Source of the DNA: an uncultured Erysipelotrichaceae bacterium
GTDB lineage: Bacteria > Bacillota_I > Bacilli_A > RFN20 > CAG-826
Reading direction: 5' to 3'
Length of the DNA: 8,453 nucleotides
Assembly (NCBI GenBank): GCA_902800255.1
Contig: CADCDV010000052.1
Span: forward strand, 1-8,453
Below, one piece after another: positions 4,776 through 8,453 of the stretch; positions within the stretch are counted from its first letter, which is position 1, and each line of letters begins with the position of its first letter. A program made the translations under genes and the position numbers. The notes below the pieces were generated by a model. That model did not search any database and was not told the DNA's origin. It saw only the letters and a program-made list of their open reading frames with translations.

Positions 4776-5809
4776 ATGATTACCTTATTAAGAAGATTAT
4801 TCATAAAGAATTACCAAAACGTAGAAGATGAGACTGTCCGCAAAGACCACGGTGTCCTTGCGGCTCTTTTTGGCATTATCTCCAACCTCATCCTTGTCTG
4901 CGTCAAAGTCGCAGCCGCTATTATCATTTCCTTCAATGCGGGTTGGTCTTTCTTCATGAGAGGGTTGAATACATCGCCAGCATGATCGTCTCCTTCTTCA
5001 TCATCGTCGTCGCGGTCGAGATCTTCAAAAGTTCGCTTGAGAAAGTCATCTCCTCTGGCATCGCCGATTACGATGTCTTAAGTGTCGTCATCCTTGGTCT
5101 TGCCATTGTCCTTAAGTTCGTTCAGTCCTATGTGAACCGTTCAATCGGAAAGATCATCAACTCCCCTGCCCTTAAGGCCACCGCTCTTGATTCCTTGCTC
5201 GATTGCCTTGTCACTGGTGTCGTTCTTGTTTGCGCCCTTCTTACCTGGGCCTTCAACTGGAGCTTCCTTGATGGTTACTTCGGCATGGCTGTCGCCGTCT
5301 TCGTCTTCGTCAGCGGAGTCCGTTCCCTTTTAGAGTCCTTCTCCCCTCTCATTGGCGAAGCCAACGATGAAGACCTTGTTGAGAAAATGGGGCAGCGTCA
5401 CGACGCCTCCTATGGTCCAACCAAATCATTCGTTTCCTTCCATATCGAAGTTAATTCCAAGTTGTCTCTCGAAGAGTCCCACGATGTTGCAGACACGATC
5501 GAAGAGAAAATCAGAGCCGAGCTCAAAATAGAAGCGAACATCCACGTCGACCCAGTTGACCTAGATGATCCGGAGATCGTTGAGGCTAGGGACACAATCA
5601 ATTCTGTTATCAAATCTTTCGATCCTGAAGGCAATTGCCATGACGTCAGAATCGTTAGAGGCACGAAAGCGAAAACCCTCCGCTTTGACATCCTTGTCTT
5701 AACGCGCGATAAGAAGGAACAAGCCAAGATTACCAAAGCGATCCAAGACGAGTTCGAGAAGAAGGGTCACAAATACGTTTATAAGATTAACATCGATCAT
5801 CCTTTCTAA
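4776..5809 (+). pseudogene. Cation diffusion facilitator (CDF, FieF/MMT1-like), broken by deletion and frameshift
   Basis: The N-terminal piece (4776-4985, 69 residues ending SPA-stop) starts like Firmicute CDF efflux proteins: a basic start, VEDETVRKDHGVLAAL, then helix 1. The rest is in another frame: HERVEYIASMIVSF resumes at 4955 and runs to TAA at 5807-5809. CDF proteins normally carry about 35-45 residues between these points, including helix 2 with the first Asp-x3-Asp metal site and the DxxHPFGH loop. These are absent. The second site is kept (ATALDSLLDC). In the cytoplasmic domain, LVEKM (from about 5375) passes to YGPTKSFVSFHIEV with only GQRHDAS between, some 13 residues fewer than expected. 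The C-terminal extension (CHDVRIVRGT, ending in KINIDHPF) looks whole. Without helix 2 it cannot transport. An assembly or read error is the alternative. A TTG at 4943 could start the second frame but has no ribosome site. Confidence 0.82.
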
Positions 5810-5826
5810 AGAAAGATAAAAGAAAA

Positions 5827-5860
5827 GGGAGCCGTGATTGGCTCCCTGTTTTTTTGTTCT
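5827..5860 (+). terminator. Bidirectional rho-independent terminator between the CDF gene and gpmA
   Basis: The stem GGGAGCC (5827-5833) pairs perfectly with GGCTCCC (5840-5846) around a GTGATT loop. TGTTTTTTTGTT follows on the plus strand, ending the CDF transcript. On the minus strand the same stem is followed by TTTTCTTTTATCTTTC, which would end the gpmA transcript. It lies in a 56-base gap between two converging genes. Confidence 0.92.
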
Positions 5861-5865
5861 ATCGA

Positions 5866-6573
5866 TTAGAGATAGTACTTGTTGAGAACGGCTAAGGTCT
5901 TCTCGTCGAGTTCATAGACGAGTGGTTTGCCGGTTGGGATCTCAACGGAGATGATCTGAGCTGGGGTAAGGTGCTCAAGTTCCATGACAAGAGCTCTTAA
6001 GCTGTTGCCGTGGGCGGCGATAAGAACTTTGCGGCCAGCTTTGATGGCTGGAGCGATTTCCTTATCGAAATATGGCTTAACACGGTTGGCGGTGTCAATT
6101 AAGCACTCGGTGAGTGGGCAATCTTCGATTGTCATCTCGCCTTTGGCAATGAGATCCTGATAGGTCTTCTGGTTGCCTGGCCATCTCTCGTCTTCTTTCT
6201 CTAAAGAAAGAGGTGGAACATCAGCGCTTCTACGCCAGATGTGGACTTGCTCATCGCCCCACTTCTGAGCGGATTCGGCTTTGTTGAGGCCTTGGAGAGC
6301 GCCATAGTGACGCTCATTTAAGCGCCAGGTGTAGTGCTTTTCGATGCCATCTTCGCCAAGTTCTTTGAGAACGCGGTCCATGGTGTGGTTGGCTCTCTTA
6401 AGAACGCTACTGAAGGCCATATCGAAGCTGTAGCCTTTCTCTTTGAGAAGCTTGCCGGCTTCGGTGGCTTCTTTTTCGCCGTTTGGGGATAATTCAACAT
6501 CGGTCCATCCGGTGAACTTGTTTTCGAGGTTCCATTCGGACTGTCCGTGTCTGATTAAGACTAATTTGACCAT
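5866..6573 (-). CDS. gpmA: 2,3-bisphosphoglycerate-dependent phosphoglycerate mutase
   Basis: This 235-residue cytosolic glycolytic enzyme interconverts 3- and 2-phosphoglycerate. The phosphohistidine motif is LIRHGQSEWN (6-15), with Arg8 and His9 as the phosphorylated residue. Further marks are FTGWTDVELSP (20-30), SSVLKRANHT (55-64) with Arg60, LNERHYGALQGLNK (85-98) with catalytic Glu87, and IAAHGNSLRALV (185-196) with the second histidine, His188. The insert WRRSADVPP (113-121) is typical of true dPGM rather than of phosphatase relatives. Start ATG 6573-6571 follows a strong AGGAAGGA site about 8 bases upstream. It has its own promoter and terminator, so it is monocistronic. All active-site residues are present and the length is normal. 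Confidence 0.97.
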   Translation of the reverse strand: MVKLVLIRHGQSEWNLENKFTGWTDVELSPNGEKEATEAGKLLKEKGYSFDMAFSSVLKRANHTMDRVLKELGEDGIEKHYTWRLNERHYGALQGLNKAESAQKWGDEQVHIWRRSADVPPLSLEKEDERWPGNQKTYQDLIAKGEMTIEDCPLTECLIDTANRVKPYFDKEIAPAIKAGRKVLIAAHGNSLRALVMELEHLTPAQIISVEIPTGKPLVYELDEKTLAVLNKYYL

Positions 6574-6603
6574 TTTAAAATCCTTCCTTTGGATAACGGA
6601 TAG

Positions 6604-6632
6604 ATTATAGGGCCTAAAGGGCCTATTTCCAA
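6604..6632 (-). promoter_or_regulatory. Promoter of gpmA with repeats in the spacer
   Basis: On the minus strand -35 TTGGAA (6632-6627, 4 of 6) and a perfect -10 TATAAT (6609-6604) are separated by an ideal 17 bases. The start would be near 6597, giving a leader of about 24 bases with the AGGAAGGA site. The spacer contains TAGGCCCT twice in tandem with a 9-base period, a possible operator. Confidence 0.7.
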
Positions 6633-6634
6633 CA

Positions 6635-6654
6635 CCTTTGCTCTTAGAGCAAGG
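6635..6654. terminator. Weak hairpin after the O-antigen ligase-like gene
   Basis: CCTTTGCTCT and AGAGCAAGG form an almost perfect stem with one bulged base and a very short loop, 7 bases past the stop of the ligase-like gene. No U-tract follows on the minus strand (TGTTGGAAAT), so it is at best a weak terminator. It may instead be an RNA 3'-end stabiliser. Confidence 0.35.
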
Positions 6655-6660
6655 AAAATG

Positions 6661-8052
6661 TTAAGCGCCTGCTCTAGCGCTTTCCGAGGCTTTGAGTGAC
6701 TTAATATCAGTGAGCATCGGGCAAAGCACCATCATGTAATAGACGGTTCCGGTTAAGTTAGTGAAAGTGAAATCTCCAGCCTCAGTGAAGCATCTTGCAA
6801 GCAAGACGATGAGAGTGAGGAGGGTGACACCCGCATAGGCGGACTTATGTTTGTATAGGCGTCCATCCATGAAGAATGCGTACGTCCATAAAGCTGCGGA
6901 GAAGATAAATCCAGGGAGGCCGAACTGAAGAAGATCAACCGCGAAGGCAACATCCATTGGAACATAGCCACCGAAGTGTGCGTATAAAGCGTGTTGCCAG
7001 TTGATGTAACCAAAGCCAAAGATGGAAGTGGTTCCTCCAGATAAAGCCTCAAGGGCTTGGTTGAAGCAATTGATTCTTGTGTCGAACGAATGACCATTCA
7101 TGCTTGGGAGGTCATCAACGAGATATTCGAAGAAGGTGTGAGGAAGCTCCATGAACGAACCTTCTTCCACTGGGGCTAACGCAATGATCAAGAAAGCTCC
7201 TGCCCCTGCAATCATGAGACCGAAGAAAACCAAAGCACGGATTGGGTGTTTGTTGACGATTGCCAAAGTTCTCCAAACAACGAAGACGGAGAAGAAGGCG
7301 AAAGCCATAATGATTGAGGTTTTGCTAAGGGTAAATAGGGTGTTGAAGAAGAAGTAAAAGAATAAAATCCAATGCAAAACCCTGTTCTTTTTGATGATGA
7401 GGTATGCTTCAGAGACCATCGCGATAACCAAAATGAACGCATAAACGTTCCTGTTATTGGTGAAACTCTGAGGGACGTCATAAGGGTGAGGCTCGGTGAA
7501 AAGCCTCACATAGATGTCGCCTTCAGAGATGTAACTGTAGATCGTTCCGAATAAGGCAACGGCGATCGCGATGACGAAGAAGAGGTTGTAATAGTTCCTG
7601 TCTTTTATGATCTGAGGAATGATGACGATGAAGATATAGATCGAAGCGAAGATGATAATGGTCGCCACGAGATACTCGAAGAGTTTGCCTCCTTCTAATG
7701 AGTAAACGAGAGTTCCTTCGACACTGACACCAGGGAAGGCAAAGAGGGAAATGCAGGCGAATATCATCGCCACTGCCCCGATGATCATGAATGGCCACTT
7801 CTGCTTCGCACCAAAAAACTTGATGGCGAAGAACACCAAGAAGGCGTCATACAGAACAAGTAATACTGTGAAAATAATGAACCAAACATCAAAAGCGAAA
7901 AACGGGAGCAATGTCCCGGTTTCGACTTTGTAGTCCATAGCCTCGAAATAAAGGTACGTGAAAAGAGAGAAGGCGAGGACTAATATCCACGCCACAAAAT
8001 AACGAGGTTTCCTTTCACGGAGACCAAAGAAATCGAGGATTTTAGAGAACAT
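6661..8052 (-). CDS. O-antigen ligase / Wzy-like polytopic membrane protein
   Basis: The 463-residue protein has about 11-12 hydrophobic spans (near 17-36, 52-80, 87-106, 124-149, 156-173, 202-220, 225-242, 244-262, 271-292, 371-395, 404-420 and 432-448). One large hydrophilic loop (about 293-370) should face outside. The order NNRNVYAFIL (199-208), then LFTLSKTSIIMAF (239-251), then a loop with FDTRINCFNQAL (323-334) and IFGFGYINW (344-352) is the pattern of the O-antigen ligase/Wzy superfamily, in which Arg residues of the big loop bind the lipid-linked donor. It would join or polymerise undecaprenyl-linked glycans at the outer face of the membrane; the glycan is unknown. Its start overlaps the hydrolase stop as TAATG. 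Without neighbouring glycosyltransferases, ligase and polymerase roles cannot be told apart. Confidence 0.75.
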   Translation of the reverse strand: MFSKILDFFGLRERKPRYFVAWILVLAFSLFTYLYFEAMDYKVETGTLLPFFAFDVWFIIFTVLLVLYDAFLVFFAIKFFGAKQKWPFMIIGAVAMIFACISLFAFPGVSVEGTLVYSLEGGKLFEYLVATIIIFASIYIFIVIIPQIIKDRNYYNLFFVIAIAVALFGTIYSYISEGDIYVRLFTEPHPYDVPQSFTNNRNVYAFILVIAMVSEAYLIIKKNRVLHWILFFYFFFNTLFTLSKTSIIMAFAFFSVFVVWRTLAIVNKHPIRALVFFGLMIAGAGAFLIIALAPVEEGSFMELPHTFFEYLVDDLPSMNGHSFDTRINCFNQALEALSGGTTSIFGFGYINWQHALYAHFGGYVPMDVAFAVDLLQFGLPGFIFSAALWTYAFFMDGRLYKHKSAYAGVTLLTLIVLLARCFTEAGDFTFTNLTGTVYYMMVLCPMLTDIKSLKASESARAGA

Positions 8053-8453
8053 TAGGCAAGTAAGAATTTAGAGATGGTTGTCCAGACGGCTTCCTTGCCG
8101 ATTTCGTTGTGGATTTCGTGACGCATATGGTCGAACATCTTGAGTTTGACTTTCTTGACACCGATTTTCTGATACATCCAGTGAAGCTCACGTGGACCTT
8201 TGCCGAATCTGCCGACTGGGTCTTCTTCACCGGCGATGATGAGAATGTTCTCGTCTTTGCTGACTTTCTTGATCTCTTTGCCAGTGGTGATGGCTTTTAA
8301 GCCCCTAAGGAATTCTTTCCAGAATCCGCCAGTGGTTGGAGCGCCGCAATATGGATCGGCGAGATATTTCTGAACGTTCTCTTCGTTGTAGGAGAGCCAA
8401 TCTTTTGGAGTCTTGGCATCCTTGATAGCTTTGCTATAAGCATCGGTTCCGGA
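8052..8453 (-). CDS. Alpha/beta hydrolase (serine lysophospholipase / S33-like), C-terminal part
   Basis: The minus-strand frame is open from the right edge of the window to TAA at 8054-8052 and encodes the last 133 residues of a protein whose start is outside. It contains ILIIAGEEDPVGRFGKG (70-86 of the visible part), the typical strand-loop carrying the catalytic Asp (Asp78), and MFDHMRHEIHNE (106-117), where His112 is the catalytic histidine. RHEIxNE is characteristic of lysophospholipase or monoacylglycerol lipase-like hydrolases of the serine aminopeptidase S33 fold. The nucleophile serine would lie upstream, outside the window. The stop overlaps the start of the ligase-like gene by one base, so the two are co-transcribed. 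The substrate is probably a lipid ester, by family only. Confidence 0.88.
   Translation of the reverse strand, partial: SGTDAYSKAIKDAKTPKDWLSYNEENVQKYLADPYCGAPTTGGFWKEFLRGLKAITTGKEIKKVSKDENILIIAGEEDPVGRFGKGPRELHWMYQKIGVKKVKLKMFDHMRHEIHNEIGKEAVWTTISKFLLA

Noticed and set aside
4943..5809. The second CDF frame as a separate functional gene with a TTG start
   Set aside because: No ribosome site precedes the TTG, the protein would lack helices 1-2 and the first metal site, and it continues the upstream frame after a shift. A pseudogene is simpler.
7523..7798. Minus-strand frame of 91 codons inside the O-antigen ligase-like gene
   Set aside because: It is a His/Arg-rich out-of-frame translation of a membrane protein gene, typical of a shadow frame.
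1..8453. CRISPR array, insertion sequence, prophage or defence system
   Set aside because: No regularly spaced repeats, transposase, integrase, terminal inverted repeats or known defence domains were seen in any frame.

Overview
The window looks like chromosomal DNA of a low-to-moderate GC Gram-positive bacterium of the Bacilli, probably one of the uncultured gut or rumen lineages near Erysipelotrichales, RF39 or RFN20. The basis is strong AGGAGG-type ribosome binding sites, TTGACA/TATAAT-type promoters, TGA used only as a stop, and a folC next to an ECF folate-type S component. The assignment is inferred from gene content and protein style only. No rRNA, tRNA, CRISPR array, insertion sequence or prophage gene is visible, so this is mostly an ordinary housekeeping region.

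Layout from left to right. All genes except one lie on the minus strand. Positions 1-678 hold a cut-off membrane protein gene and, upstream of it, a dCMP deaminase gene (comEB type) with its own promoter and a palindromic candidate operator. Positions 780-1115 hold an orphan OmpR/PhoB-type winged-helix protein with no receiver domain, ended by a bidirectional hairpin terminator. Positions 1216-3905 form a tight operon, read right to left: smpB, folC, a FolT-like S component, and an unlisted 57-residue single-span membrane protein. Its genes overlap by 1, 4 and 8 bases. Positions 3999-4664 encode a HlyIII/PAQR membrane protein whose best promoter would give a leaderless or nearly leaderless message.

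Positions 4665-4775 are a divergent promoter region with two TTGACA boxes, a 14-bp direct repeat spaced 22 bp apart and a 12-bp palindrome inside one promoter. The plus-strand gene it drives (4776-5809) is a cation diffusion facilitator that appears broken. Its front and back lie in different frames, the stretch that should carry the first metal-binding helix is absent, and a second shorter gap seems to lie in the cytoplasmic domain. A bidirectional terminator separates it from gpmA (5866-6573), which has a near-consensus promoter. The right end (6661-8453) holds an O-antigen ligase/polymerase-like membrane protein gene joined by a TAATG overlap to the C-terminal part of an alpha/beta hydrolase.

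How the genes relate: folC and the S component make a folate capture-and-retention pair, with polyglutamylation trapping imported folate. dCMP deaminase supplies dUMP for the folate-dependent synthesis of dTMP, though no thyA is in view. No clear new multi-gene system is present. The points most worth following are the decayed CDF gene with its structured divergent promoter, the small membrane protein coupled to the folate transporter, the orphan winged-helix regulator and the leaderless hlyIII candidate.
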